Below, piece by piece: positions 19,473 through 29,090 of a DNA stretch of 64,000 nt. Within the stretch, counting starts at the first letter, position 1; each line of letters starts with the position of its first letter. Location of the stretch: contig NZ_CP046176.1 of NCBI RefSeq assembly GCF_013009555.1, positions 4,991,501-5,055,500 of the forward strand, in the 5' to 3' direction. This DNA comes from Phocaeicola dorei. Its GTDB lineage: Bacteria; Bacteroidota; Bacteroidia; Bacteroidales; Bacteroidaceae. The notes below the pieces were generated by a model. It had not been told where the DNA came from and searched no databases. It saw nothing but the letters and a program-made list of their open reading frames with translations. Made by a program: the position numbers and the translations under genes.

Positions 19473-20471
19473 TTAATGTGCTTTTTGATTTATATAATGA
19501 GCGATAAAAGGATGTCTATTCTTCCATTTGACCTCCATATTCGAAAGAAACCAAGTTTTACCAAAGTCATCATTCCCTTGATAAAATAAATATGTTTTTC
19601 CTTTCCTTGTTTTAAAGAGATGAGGATGTCCGGACTCACAGCAATTCCATGTTCCAGGATCACCATTCATCAGAAAGGGTTTATTAGAAAGTTTTGTCCA
19701 ATGAATACCATCACTACTTTTAGCAACTCCAATCTGCTGAGGACGATTATTATAGGCCCCGGCATAAAACATAAACATCTCATCTCCCATCTGCACAACA
19801 GATGCTCCTTCGACACACTTCTCTTCCCAAGGATATTCGGGAACAAGCACCGGATGATTCACCGGACTCTTCCATGCCTGTTTCGAAAAATCCGTATGTG
19901 CAGGTGCCATTGCAACTCCTATAATTTGGGTAGAATAATCAGGAGTACGAGTTGCATAATATAAATAATACCGATCCTTTAAAAAAACGACCTCCGCATC
20001 GATGGCACGCCCGCAGTTCCACTCCCCTTCCGGAGAAAAAATAGGATTTGTAGCATTACGTACAAAATGGATCCCATCTTCAGACCATGCATGACAAATA
20101 GCATCTTTAGCACCATTACCATACGTCTGATAGAATAGATGAACCGTATCATTTCTTACCAAAGCACCCGGAGCACATAACCCTTTAGACTCATAAGCTG
20201 TTTGAGGTATGATTTCTCCAATACGATGCCAATCTTTCAGATTCTTGCTCCCGGCAATGCCTATTCCCCAACCTTGCGCTTCCGCGTTTCCATTCTGCTT
20301 TGGAGGAATAGAATAATACATCAGATATTTACCTTGGAACTCCACTACATGAGGATCTTTAGAAAAAGGTATTCCAATACGGCTTGTATCTCCATACATC
20401 ATTTGTTTTTGGGCTAAAGAACAAAACACGCATATACACATCAATCCGGTGGTCATAATATAGCGTTTCAT
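19473..20471 (-). CDS. GH43-like five-bladed beta-propeller glycosidase
   Basis: A secreted protein of 332 residues with a signal peptide (about 1-20) and a five-bladed beta-propeller fold. The clan GH-F catalytic layout is visible: base D39 in KDPHVV, a second Asp D158 in GRAIDAEV and acid E221 in CVEGASVV. These fit an inverting GH43-type arabinofuranosidase or a related family. The start is set at ATG 20471 because the longer frame to 20522 runs back into the upstream GH127 gene; from 20471 it begins 4 bases after that stop. There is no accessory beta-sandwich, unlike the GH43 at 25339, so it is a minimal catalytic module. Subfamily and substrate cannot be assigned here. Confidence 0.8.
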   Translation of the reverse strand: MKRYIMTTGLMCICVFCSLAQKQMMYGDTSRIGIPFSKDPHVVEFQGKYLMYYSIPPKQNGNAEAQGWGIGIAGSKNLKDWHRIGEIIPQTAYESKGLCAPGALVRNDTVHLFYQTYGNGAKDAICHAWSEDGIHFVRNATNPIFSPEGEWNCGRAIDAEVVFLKDRYYLYYATRTPDYSTQIIGVAMAPAHTDFSKQAWKSPVNHPVLVPEYPWEEKCVEGASVVQMGDEMFMFYAGAYNNRPQQIGVAKSSDGIHWTKLSNKPFLMNGDPGTWNCCESGHPHLFKTRKGKTYLFYQGNDDFGKTWFLSNMEVKWKNRHPFIAHYINQKAH

Positions 20472-20475
20472 AGGC

Positions 20476-22899
20476 CTATTTTTTTTGCTTCTGCATTCTG
20501 CAACCAAACACACCTCCAGCAATCATACCGGGCAAAGCCTGTATCTTAACAGTTACATGACTTTTCCCCCGAGTTAAATCAACAGGAATAGGATACACTT
20601 TATCAATCCATGCACTAAAAGTTTCCACCCGTAATTTTTGCTCCCCTATCTTTTCATGTTCGGCAAATATCTCGAATTCACGATTTCCTCCATCTGTACT
20701 GCTATAAGTCAAAACCAATTCCATCGGTTGAACCGGATCTACTCTCAGGGTATACGAAAACCATCCACCATCCGAGGCATCACGCCATGTATTTGGTCCT
20801 CCCGTATGAGTATTCTCACCTTTCAACTGATGCGCAGTTTCCGAACTTTCTTTACCGATAAAAACTTTATCCGTAATACGGGCACGTTCTTTTAGCTGAT
20901 CTTTCAATATATTCTCATCGGAAGGAAGCCACACAGCCATTTCACCATTTCCTCTATGAGACCGTGCATAATAAGGAATAAGCAGGATAGAATCTGTCAC
21001 AGACTTTATTTCCTTAAAATCATTCTCGGCAATAATGCGTTCTGTGGTTCCTTTCAATATCTCCACACCTCCCAACATAGAAGCAGGAGCAGCCTCAAAA
21101 GCCGTTTCCGGTTTCAGCACATAATTCAATACAGTCCCTCCATTGTCAGCAAACTCTGCACAATAAACTATCGGGCCACGCTCTACGGCAAGATGATTCA
21201 CATCCGTAGCAACCTTATCATTTGCTGAAACCTTGTGGACATCCATCGGAAGACTTAGTTCAATTGTATCCCCCTGTTTCCAACTACCGGATAAAACGGC
21301 ATATCCTTTCTCCATTACAAAATCCCGGGGTTTTCCATTGATTGTAATTTTTACGGCTCCTTTATCATGCCTGGTATAAGTATAAAGATCGGAAGGTACA
21401 GGCTGACTATTTACCCATCCCGGAATACGCAACATAACAGCAAAATCTTCCGGGGTTTCCGGAGTCAATATCAACTTTATCTTTCCATTCCACGGATAAT
21501 CCGTCTGTTGTTCCACCTGTACATGCTTTCCATTCTTTAGAACTACATCAGCATGGTTGGCACCATACAGATTCACATAAAATCCTTTGGAAGAAGTGGC
21601 ATACACATACCCTGGCACCGAAGGAATAAAACGAGCTAGATTAGAAGGGCAGCAAGAACAATCAAACCATTCGCTACGCTCTGAGCCATTTTCATCGCAA
21701 GAGAGGACATTTGGATAAAAAAACTTCTTTCCACCCAGACTAATGCCACTCAACACCCCGTTATACAAAGAACGTTCCAGCACATCAATGTATTTGGCAT
21801 CACCATGCAGCATGAACATGCGTAAATTCCACATGCAATTGGCAATAGAAGCACATGTTTCACAATAAGCTGTACTATTAGGCAACTCATAGTTTTTACC
21901 AAACGCTTCTCCATGACGAGTTGAACCAATAGCTCCGGTAATATACATCTTCTTCCCTACTACATTGTCCCATAATTTACCCACAGCATTTTCAAAATGC
22001 CGCTCGTTTTTCAAAGCGGCTATATCTGTCATAGCAGCATACATGTAGGTAGCCCGCACTGCATGGCCTACAGCCTCATCCTGAGCAATGACTGGCTTAT
22101 GATCCTGCCAATAAGATCCGTTACGGAACTGATCCTCACTATTCCGATCATATTTGTCATACTTTCCACGAGCCTCCAAAAAGAATTGTGACAAATCCAA
22201 ATAACGTTTATCTCCTGTCACCCTATAAAGCTTTACCAGCCCAATCTCCACTTCCTGATGCCCTGGCGCTACAGTAATCTTTTCTTCTTCAGGACCAAAG
22301 GTATTACACAACAAATTCGCACTCTTAATGGCTATATCAAGAAATGAACGTTTTCCGGTAGCTAGATAATGAGCTACAGCCGCCTCATACATGTGTCCTA
22401 CATTATACAATTCATGGCTGTTGTCACGTTCATTTTCCCATCTTTTACTGCCAGCCCACGGATGTTGCGAATCCCCGCCAATAGTACGAGTAGTATAAAG
22501 ATAACCATCCGGTTCCTGCGCAGCTCCTATCAGATGAATCAGACTGTCCATATACATATCCAGCGCTTTATCCTCCTTCACCGCCAACAAGTAAGCAGCT
22601 CCTTCCATTATCTTATACACATCCGAATCATCAAACGGATAAGGGGAATTGAACTTTCCTTCCATCAGTTTCCCCGCTACTGCAAAATTATCTATACGAT
22701 GAGTTTCCTCACATTTATGAAAAGCAAAAGGCACGGTAACACTACGAATGGTTTCAATACGAGATGCCCAGAAATTATCAGAAAAGTGTACATTGGTAAA
22801 AGGTACATCCTTGTATTGATAATCAGATTTATTGCTATCCGTCGACTTACACGCGGCAAGAACCCCGGCGACGAATAATATAACCAACGTTTTTTTCAT
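20476..22899 (-). CDS. GH127 beta-L-arabinofuranosidase, lipoprotein
   Basis: This 807-residue protein is a predicted lipoprotein (lipobox LAAC, Cys17). The GH127 start (FTNVHFSDNFWASRIETIR) is followed by the (alpha/alpha)6 barrel. The catalytic zinc site is intact: E347-T-C349 in YCETCASIANCMWN and C416-C417 in DCSCCPSNLAR. HypBA1 of Bifidobacterium longum, which releases L-arabinose from beta-1,2-arabinobiose on hydroxyproline, has the same motifs. A C-terminal beta-sandwich (about 640-800) extends it beyond the minimal family length. It is 19 bases from the GH146 upstream and 4 from the GH43-like gene downstream, inside the PUL A enzyme operon. The lipid anchor suggests the periplasmic or outer-membrane face. 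Confidence 0.9.
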   Translation of the reverse strand: MKKTLVILFVAGVLAACKSTDSNKSDYQYKDVPFTNVHFSDNFWASRIETIRSVTVPFAFHKCEETHRIDNFAVAGKLMEGKFNSPYPFDDSDVYKIMEGAAYLLAVKEDKALDMYMDSLIHLIGAAQEPDGYLYTTRTIGGDSQHPWAGSKRWENERDNSHELYNVGHMYEAAVAHYLATGKRSFLDIAIKSANLLCNTFGPEEEKITVAPGHQEVEIGLVKLYRVTGDKRYLDLSQFFLEARGKYDKYDRNSEDQFRNGSYWQDHKPVIAQDEAVGHAVRATYMYAAMTDIAALKNERHFENAVGKLWDNVVGKKMYITGAIGSTRHGEAFGKNYELPNSTAYCETCASIANCMWNLRMFMLHGDAKYIDVLERSLYNGVLSGISLGGKKFFYPNVLSCDENGSERSEWFDCSCCPSNLARFIPSVPGYVYATSSKGFYVNLYGANHADVVLKNGKHVQVEQQTDYPWNGKIKLILTPETPEDFAVMLRIPGWVNSQPVPSDLYTYTRHDKGAVKITINGKPRDFVMEKGYAVLSGSWKQGDTIELSLPMDVHKVSANDKVATDVNHLAVERGPIVYCAEFADNGGTVLNYVLKPETAFEAAPASMLGGVEILKGTTERIIAENDFKEIKSVTDSILLIPYYARSHRGNGEMAVWLPSDENILKDQLKERARITDKVFIGKESSETAHQLKGENTHTGGPNTWRDASDGGWFSYTLRVDPVQPMELVLTYSSTDGGNREFEIFAEHEKIGEQKLRVETFSAWIDKVYPIPVDLTRGKSHVTVKIQALPGMIAGGVFGCRMQKQKK

Positions 22900-22918
22900 G
22901 GTAATCTATATTTAAAGT

Positions 22919-25312
22919 TTATCTATAATTCGTATCTGAAGTAATTTTCAATTCATACAATCCTCCGGCATTCTTCCCTTGAGCAGCACGGAAAGTAACA
23001 TTCACTTTATCCTTTCCACGAGTCCAGTCTGCAGGAATAGAATACACATCGTCCACATAGGTCAGATATAGTTTTCGATTCAAACTGACAGTACGTAGAT
23101 AGTTGCCGTCAATCAATATATCAAACTGACAAGTATCAGGCTCGTCTCCCCAGAAACGACAAATCAGATGATAAGGCTTTTGTTCCGTTTTATTTATATG
23201 AAGTGTGTAAGAAAACCATCCGTCTTTTGCCATACGGAACCGAGTATTCTTTGCCCAAAAATAATCATGCCAATAAATAGAATCATTCTCCCCTTGCAAC
23301 GCATGTTTCCCTTCATCTTTCTCGTCACCGATCTTCACTTCATCCGTTAAAGAACGAGTACGATAAACAAATTCATCCGGAGAATAAAGTTTCCAATATA
23401 CAGTATGCCGCTGATGATGCATTTGAAAATAAGGGATCAACCCTACCCCTTGTTGTCCACCTCCATTCTTTACTGTAAACCGTAAAGGATGTTGTGAAGA
23501 ACATTGTATCCAGCTATCCAGATCGGCCAATGGACCCACTAACATAGGAATATTCTTTGCCGGAAGCGATTCACGACAAGCACGATTGTCAATAACCCTA
23601 TCTTCGGGCATATCATCCGTCCCCAATCCTCCCGCAAGCAATATCGGGCCATACATGACAGAGCCGAAATGAGGTTCATCCTTTGCATAATCAATATATA
23701 AGTTACGTGTGAAAACCAATGTTATCACATCTCCGCTCTTAACAGAATCCAACAGGCGAATGTAGCTTCCCTTATGTGCTTCCGTCTGTGCCGGCTTTCC
23801 ATTAATACGAACTACAGCATCACCGCTCACCCAATCCGGATAACGGAACAGAAGCATTCCTGTATAGCTCCCTATTTCATCCATCCTTACTGTAACCGTA
23901 TCCGACTCCGGGAAATAAGTATCCAAAGTCAGCTTCAAACCTTTTTCCTTCCAGTGGAGACGTGAAGGAATATACAGATTGACCAGCAATTCTTGGTTAT
24001 CCTTAAAATAAATGGATTCGGCATACTTAGAATGATTCTCCATCCCTGTACCCACACAACACCAGAAAGAATCAAACGGAGTACTATATTGCTTAAATGA
24101 TCCCGGCAACAAAGAAGTATAATAAGTCACACAGCCCGGCATATCAGGATCTTGTGAAGCAAGAATATGGTTATATAAAGCATGTTCATAGTAATTCAGA
24201 TATTTATAATCACCATCCAACATGAACAACTGTCTTGACAATTTCAACATGTTATATGTATTACAAGTTTCTGCCGAAGTATAGTCCAGCCGCTTGCTTT
24301 CTTCACCCGGTACGCCAAAACGCTCATAACAACTATTTCCACCGATGGCCAATGTGTGATCTTTAATTACAATATTCCAAAAGTTACGGGCAGCCTGATA
24401 ATAAATATCATTGGGTGAGAACTCATACTCTCTGGCTACTCCCATAAATTTAGGTATTTGATCGTTAGCATGGCGACCGAATAACACATCTTCTCCGTTA
24501 GCAATCGGATAAATAACATTGATATGATTGAACCTTTCTGCCGTCTGCAAAAATTTCTTATCTCCGGTAATACTATAAATATCAACAAAAACTTCATTCA
24601 TCCCCCCCTGTTCCACACTCAAGGTACTTTGAAAAAGATCCCTATTGCTATTCAAGGCTATATGAGAAATAAAATCCGCCAAAGGCATCAATATATCCTT
24701 GGCTTGCCTACAACCTGCATAGACATATGCATCCCTCAATCCCGCCAAAATCTTATGGATACAATACCATGAGTTCCCATTCTGGTTATAATTCCAAGGT
24801 TGTCCGGTTTCATCCGGCTGGTTAAGCACCACATTCCCTTGAAGCAACTGCAAATAACCCTCCTTTCCTCTTTTACCGGTAATGAACCAACCATCCGGGG
24901 TCTGTTTTTGGCACTCTTGCAGTTCATCCAGCATATAATTCAATTTATCCAGCAAGGCTTTCTCGCCTGTAGAAGCATACATCATGGCACAAGCAGACAT
25001 ATAATGACCATAGGTACATCCACCATGCTTCTCCCATCCTCCGTAATTATCTCCTTTCCCCTGCAAACCGACACTACGGCGTACGTGTGGAATGAGCCTG
25101 TCTACATCCAGCGACAGCAGATATCCTTTATGTAAATCCATCGCTTTCTTAAAATAGCTATCGGTTAATTCGACTTCCGACAGTGCAAATGACTGCCATA
25201 CCGGAACATGTACACGAGGTGCTTTGCGCACCTGCTCATATTCCGATGCAGTCAACTTGATCACTCCTAAAAACAATATACTTAAAACGAATACTAACCT
25301 ATATTTTTTCAT
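22919..25312 (-). CDS. GH146-like beta-L-arabinofuranosidase (DUF1680 superfamily), copy 2
   Basis: Begins at ATG 25312 (MKKYRLVFVLSILFLGV), giving a clean signal peptide; a longer in-frame start at 25342 overlaps the GH43 stop. The 797-residue protein shares the GH146 opening (FALSEVELTDSYF, DLHKGYLLSLDVDRLIPHVR), the E348-T-C350 pair in SAETCNTYN and C418-C419 in FWCCVGTG. It is a divergent paralogue of the enzyme at 17044-19470: the order of motifs and spacing agree but much of the sequence differs, so the two probably cut different beta-arabinofuranosyl linkages. It lies between GH43 and GH127 genes with gaps of 26 and 19 bases, in one transcript. Confidence 0.89.
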   Translation of the reverse strand: MKKYRLVFVLSILFLGVIKLTASEYEQVRKAPRVHVPVWQSFALSEVELTDSYFKKAMDLHKGYLLSLDVDRLIPHVRRSVGLQGKGDNYGGWEKHGGCTYGHYMSACAMMYASTGEKALLDKLNYMLDELQECQKQTPDGWFITGKRGKEGYLQLLQGNVVLNQPDETGQPWNYNQNGNSWYCIHKILAGLRDAYVYAGCRQAKDILMPLADFISHIALNSNRDLFQSTLSVEQGGMNEVFVDIYSITGDKKFLQTAERFNHINVIYPIANGEDVLFGRHANDQIPKFMGVAREYEFSPNDIYYQAARNFWNIVIKDHTLAIGGNSCYERFGVPGEESKRLDYTSAETCNTYNMLKLSRQLFMLDGDYKYLNYYEHALYNHILASQDPDMPGCVTYYTSLLPGSFKQYSTPFDSFWCCVGTGMENHSKYAESIYFKDNQELLVNLYIPSRLHWKEKGLKLTLDTYFPESDTVTVRMDEIGSYTGMLLFRYPDWVSGDAVVRINGKPAQTEAHKGSYIRLLDSVKSGDVITLVFTRNLYIDYAKDEPHFGSVMYGPILLAGGLGTDDMPEDRVIDNRACRESLPAKNIPMLVGPLADLDSWIQCSSQHPLRFTVKNGGGQQGVGLIPYFQMHHQRHTVYWKLYSPDEFVYRTRSLTDEVKIGDEKDEGKHALQGENDSIYWHDYFWAKNTRFRMAKDGWFSYTLHINKTEQKPYHLICRFWGDEPDTCQFDILIDGNYLRTVSLNRKLYLTYVDDVYSIPADWTRGKDKVNVTFRAAQGKNAGGLYELKITSDTNYR

Positions 25313-25338
25313 GGTAACAGATTTTATAAAAAACACAA

Positions 25339-26883
25339 TCAATGAATCAATTCAATCTTACGGAAATCAGCAAAGGTTCCGTCTCCCCCTTTAGCACACA
25401 AGCCTATGCGGAAGCCCATTCCCCACGGAACATACGGCGAAGCATCTATTTCCGTTGCCAAAGGTATCCACCTCTGCCCTTTCCGGAACTCAAAGCAAAG
25501 CCAATACCCGTCTTTCACAGTCATCCTGACCTGTGTCGTTGCTGACACCGTTATAGCACTTTGAGCCAAGACATCAACTTTACCATCTACATTTTTCCAT
25601 ACTTCCACCTTATCTTTCAAAACTGATATGCCAATACCGGCTAAAGGAGCGCCAAATCCATTATGAGCTCCACCAATAATACCGATACCAGCCGCAGCCA
25701 TACTTTTCCGGTTATCAACAGTAGCAGTCAACGAAAAATTCAAAGCCTTGACAGGTTGTACCAGCAGAGTACCCAATTCCCTGTTTTCCATAGATGCTCC
25801 TAGATGTAATCCGTTTTTTCCTGTCTGATAATCTATTTTCTGGGTTACCCTCCATTGCCAAATGGGAGCTAGTGTATTACCCTTAAAGGAATCCACATAA
25901 TCCAAAGACAAATTAGGACGATTATAAACGGCATCGTTCCTAAAATAAGGCCAGCCATCCTCTCCCCAACACAATTCCTCCAACACGCCCTGACGTCCGA
26001 CATATACCGAACCACTCCTATTATAAGCATGATACAAATAAAACTCCTTTCCATCTTTCCGAACTATAGTACCATGTCCGGGACAACGCCAATCCTGATT
26101 GTCTACCAGTATAGGATTCTTTTCATACTTCTCCCATTTACCCAGCAAAGATTTGGAACGGGCTACTCCTGTTTTATAATTACATTTTTTATCACAACAG
26201 CTAGCTGCCGAATACAAGATATAAAAATAATCCTGCTTTTTAAAAACACATACCCCTTCTACCAGCCCTTCCTCCCAAGGAGTGTCATTACAAAACAAGG
26301 AAGTCATTTCTCCTATCAGACGGGTACGGTCCTCCGTCATCTCCTGTGCCCAAATATTTGTAGGCAAGCCCATACTGTTGCCATCTTCTTTCCATATAAG
26401 ATAAAGTTTACCCTTCTCATCTCTTGCAGCAAAAGCATCAATAGAGCCTGGTTCCTGAGCAACCAACGGTCCCAAATCTTTGAACCTCCCCATCGGGGAA
26501 TCAGCTACCGCCGCCGCACACGATAATCTCTTTGTCCTCTTGTCACGGGCTGTATAATACAGATAAACCTTTCCCTGTTTCTCATCATACGATAATTCCG
26601 GGGCCCAAAAATTATTCAATGCCCAATCAGGTGCTCCATCCGGAAAAACATAATTCACCAATTCCCAGTTCACTAAATCTTTTGATTTAAAAATAGGGAA
26701 CAACGGCGACCATTCATTAGAAGTCGCAGCAGCCCAATACTCTCCATTTATTTCAATGACAGTAGGATCAGGACGATCACCCGGCAATACCGGATTAATA
26801 ATTTTTTCGTACCCAACGGCTTGCACATGTACACCGCAACATCCCATAATTGTCAATAGAATCACAAATAACAGTCTTTTCAT
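25339..26883 (-). CDS. Glycoside hydrolase family 43 (arabinofuranosidase/xylosidase type) with C-terminal beta-sandwich
   Basis: A secreted 514-residue enzyme. After the signal peptide (about 1-22) comes a five-bladed propeller with the GH43 triad: D39 in GDRPDPTV, D149 in EPGSIDAFAA and E209 in EGLVEGVCV. Residues about 330-514 form a concanavalin-like beta-sandwich, as in GH43 enzymes with an accessory module. GH43 members release alpha-L-arabinofuranose or xylose; within this locus an alpha-L-arabinofuranosidase is most likely (inference). The gene lies 12 bases after the divergent GH127-like gene and 26 before GH146 copy 2, in the same operon. Confidence 0.88.
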   Translation of the reverse strand: MKRLLFVILLTIMGCCGVHVQAVGYEKIINPVLPGDRPDPTVIEINGEYWAAATSNEWSPLFPIFKSKDLVNWELVNYVFPDGAPDWALNNFWAPELSYDEKQGKVYLYYTARDKRTKRLSCAAAVADSPMGRFKDLGPLVAQEPGSIDAFAARDEKGKLYLIWKEDGNSMGLPTNIWAQEMTEDRTRLIGEMTSLFCNDTPWEEGLVEGVCVFKKQDYFYILYSAASCCDKKCNYKTGVARSKSLLGKWEKYEKNPILVDNQDWRCPGHGTIVRKDGKEFYLYHAYNRSGSVYVGRQGVLEELCWGEDGWPYFRNDAVYNRPNLSLDYVDSFKGNTLAPIWQWRVTQKIDYQTGKNGLHLGASMENRELGTLLVQPVKALNFSLTATVDNRKSMAAAGIGIIGGAHNGFGAPLAGIGISVLKDKVEVWKNVDGKVDVLAQSAITVSATTQVRMTVKDGYWLCFEFRKGQRWIPLATEIDASPYVPWGMGFRIGLCAKGGDGTFADFRKIELIH

Positions 26884-26895
26884 AGTAATATAAAA

Positions 26896-28965
26896 TTATT
26901 CATAAGTTACAGGAAATGCCGAGATACGCAAACGGGCAGCTCCCATCGGTATCAAGGTTATATCTTCCAATATTTCACTTTTCGGAGCCCCTTCTTCCGG
27001 CAACACACCACATAAGCCATATTGATCTATACCCCAAGAAGGCACTCTTCTCCCTTGTGCTTTTATCACTAGAGGAACGTTATCAGCAGTAAAAGGATAA
27101 TTGTCTGAAGGCCATTCTCTCTTCTCGACTTTCAAGCATTGCTCCAAAACCCTATCATCCAATTTCAAAGCATAGTTCCAAGCACTTTGAGGATAGATTT
27201 CATAAGTAGGCCAAGCATTGACATCAGCACCTTTCTGCCATTTAGAATCCCATATAGCATTTTCTGCACTATTTACTTTTCTATACTCTTCCTCTATCAA
27301 CAGAGAGAAAGTCAAAGGACCGTAATTCACGCTGGCACTGTTTTGATTGGTCTGCCATCTTTGAACAGATAAAGACATGGGTAATTGCAAGATTACCACA
27401 TCTCCATTACTCCAAGTTCTATCCAAACGAACACATTTACCAGACTCCATACCAGCAGCTACCGTTTCTCCGTTAACTATTAATGTAGCCCCCTTGCACC
27501 AAGCAGGTACACGAAGATATAATGGAAAATCCACTTTACCGGAAACTTGCACTGTAAACCGAATCATTTCTTCAAACGGATAGTTTGTTTCTTCTCTCAG
27601 AATAACTTCAGTTCCGTTTACCCCTACTTTCGCCTGTGCACAACACGGACCGTAAATAATGGCGGCAAGCCCGTTATCCGGAGTTGCATAAACCAAATTT
27701 TCAATATAGTAAGGCCAGCCTTGCGCATGGTTATGCTGACAGCAACGACTGCTGAAAGGATTCATAGCCAAGAAAGGACCTCCATTATCAATTCCGGGTT
27801 TATGATCTTTAGAATCACTCACCACCTGATTGGGACAAGTAATATATCTTAAAGCTTTGAAATCAGGCATTACCGCCGCCGGATAAGAATTGAAAGCGAC
27901 CTCCTCGCAATGCTCAGCCCAAAAAGGATCACCGGTCATACGAAGCATTATCTCATCAGACGCCATCTGTTCTACAAATCCACAAGTTTCTGTACCTTGT
28001 CGTGGATCAATATAAGCCAAACGGGCATTCTCGTCCGCTCCGAACATACCTCCCGGCACCTGTCCGAAAATACGTCTCACCAGATGATGCACTCGATAAG
28101 ATGCCTGCAAATCTGCCGAATCACCACTAAGCATATAGTAAGTAGCCGGTTCACGAAAGCACTGTGCAATATTCACATTATGCCAATTAGGCAAATCCGA
28201 TTCATTTGTCCAGTCTGCCGTATTACGATGAAGTTTCCGAGCAAGCTCCAGCAGGAATTGTTCTCCTGTGATGTTATAAAGCCAATAAACACTATACAGA
28301 TTATCCCCCCCACGGCTGTTCTCCCAATAATCTTCCAAAAATTTATCATCGGGGACAGTCAGTTGCCATTTAAAGTAATCAGTCATCAAAGTCAACACTC
28401 TCTTATCACCAGAATATTCATAATAAGATTGCAAACACCAAAGCATTACCATATTCGCCCAAAGTTCTCTCTTCCCTCCACGTTCATTCACCGGACCGAA
28501 AAAGCCATCCGGTTGCCGACTCTGAATAGCTGCTTCAATCCAGACTTTTGTTTCTGCAATCATAGCAGAATCTTTTAAGATATAAGCCAAATCACCATAT
28601 CCTTTCAGCCAATAAGGGACTTCTTCCCAACCATGATCTCCACCAGACAGCAACCACGCATTATCCTTCTTATCCAACCACGCACTAATTTCACCCAGTT
28701 TCCCGGTTAATCCCTCTTTTTGCAACAACAGGTACTTTTTCAGCCAGCCTTCCGGCTCAATGGTTCCTACCGGCAATTTTATAAAATGCAATGGTTTCAA
28801 AGGCAAACGATTTCCCTGATAACTGACATTCCTATCTATCGTACCGGGACGTGAAAGCATATCTATCTTCATCTCCCTTTTCTCCTCCATACATGCCGTC
28901 AGTACAGCCACAATCAAAAAGGAACCTAATAACAATTTCCCTATATTTCTCTTTTTCTTAAACAT
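26896..28965 (-). CDS. Divergent GH127-superfamily enzyme, lipoprotein
   Basis: A 689-residue predicted lipoprotein (lipobox LTAC, Cys25), shorter than the other three DUF1680 proteins. The opening (LKPLHFIKLPVGTIEPEGWL) and central motifs (DHGWEEVPYWLKGYGDLAYIL, GGMFGADENAR) define a distinct branch. The zinc/nucleophile residues are nonetheless kept: E326-T-C328 in GTETCGFVEQ and C408-C409 in SRCCQHNHAQGWPYY. GH127 contains enzymes acting on sugars other than beta-arabinofuranose, for example an aceric acid hydrolase in rhamnogalacturonan-II breakdown, so specificity is open. The gene is preceded by its own promoter-like box in a 125-base gap, then runs into GH43 after 12 bases. Confidence 0.8.
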   Translation of the reverse strand: MFKKKRNIGKLLLGSFLIVAVLTACMEEKREMKIDMLSRPGTIDRNVSYQGNRLPLKPLHFIKLPVGTIEPEGWLKKYLLLQKEGLTGKLGEISAWLDKKDNAWLLSGGDHGWEEVPYWLKGYGDLAYILKDSAMIAETKVWIEAAIQSRQPDGFFGPVNERGGKRELWANMVMLWCLQSYYEYSGDKRVLTLMTDYFKWQLTVPDDKFLEDYWENSRGGDNLYSVYWLYNITGEQFLLELARKLHRNTADWTNESDLPNWHNVNIAQCFREPATYYMLSGDSADLQASYRVHHLVRRIFGQVPGGMFGADENARLAYIDPRQGTETCGFVEQMASDEIMLRMTGDPFWAEHCEEVAFNSYPAAVMPDFKALRYITCPNQVVSDSKDHKPGIDNGGPFLAMNPFSSRCCQHNHAQGWPYYIENLVYATPDNGLAAIIYGPCCAQAKVGVNGTEVILREETNYPFEEMIRFTVQVSGKVDFPLYLRVPAWCKGATLIVNGETVAAGMESGKCVRLDRTWSNGDVVILQLPMSLSVQRWQTNQNSASVNYGPLTFSLLIEEEYRKVNSAENAIWDSKWQKGADVNAWPTYEIYPQSAWNYALKLDDRVLEQCLKVEKREWPSDNYPFTADNVPLVIKAQGRRVPSWGIDQYGLCGVLPEEGAPKSEILEDITLIPMGAARLRISAFPVTYE

Positions 28966-28993
28966 ACCGTTTTTTATTCAAATTTTACATCAG

Positions 28994-29001
28994 CAAAAGT
29001 A
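28994..29001 (-). promoter_or_regulatory. Predicted internal promoter for the arabinofuranosidase sub-operon
   Basis: TACTTTTG on the minus strand matches TAnnTTTG, 29 bases before the lipoprotein GH127-like gene and within the only long gap (125 bases) among the PUL A enzyme genes. No obvious -33 element. Confidence 0.5.
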
Positions 29002-29090
29002 CATCTGTCCCTGAGTTTCATGGAAAAGAATCTTGTCAGAAAAAGAAAGAATATAACCATTTTACCCATTCAGAAGTTTTTCAGCCCATA

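Noticed and set aside
27910..28578. 222-codon antisense frame over the GH127-like gene
   Set aside because: No domain or regulatory context; the opposite strand gene is certain.
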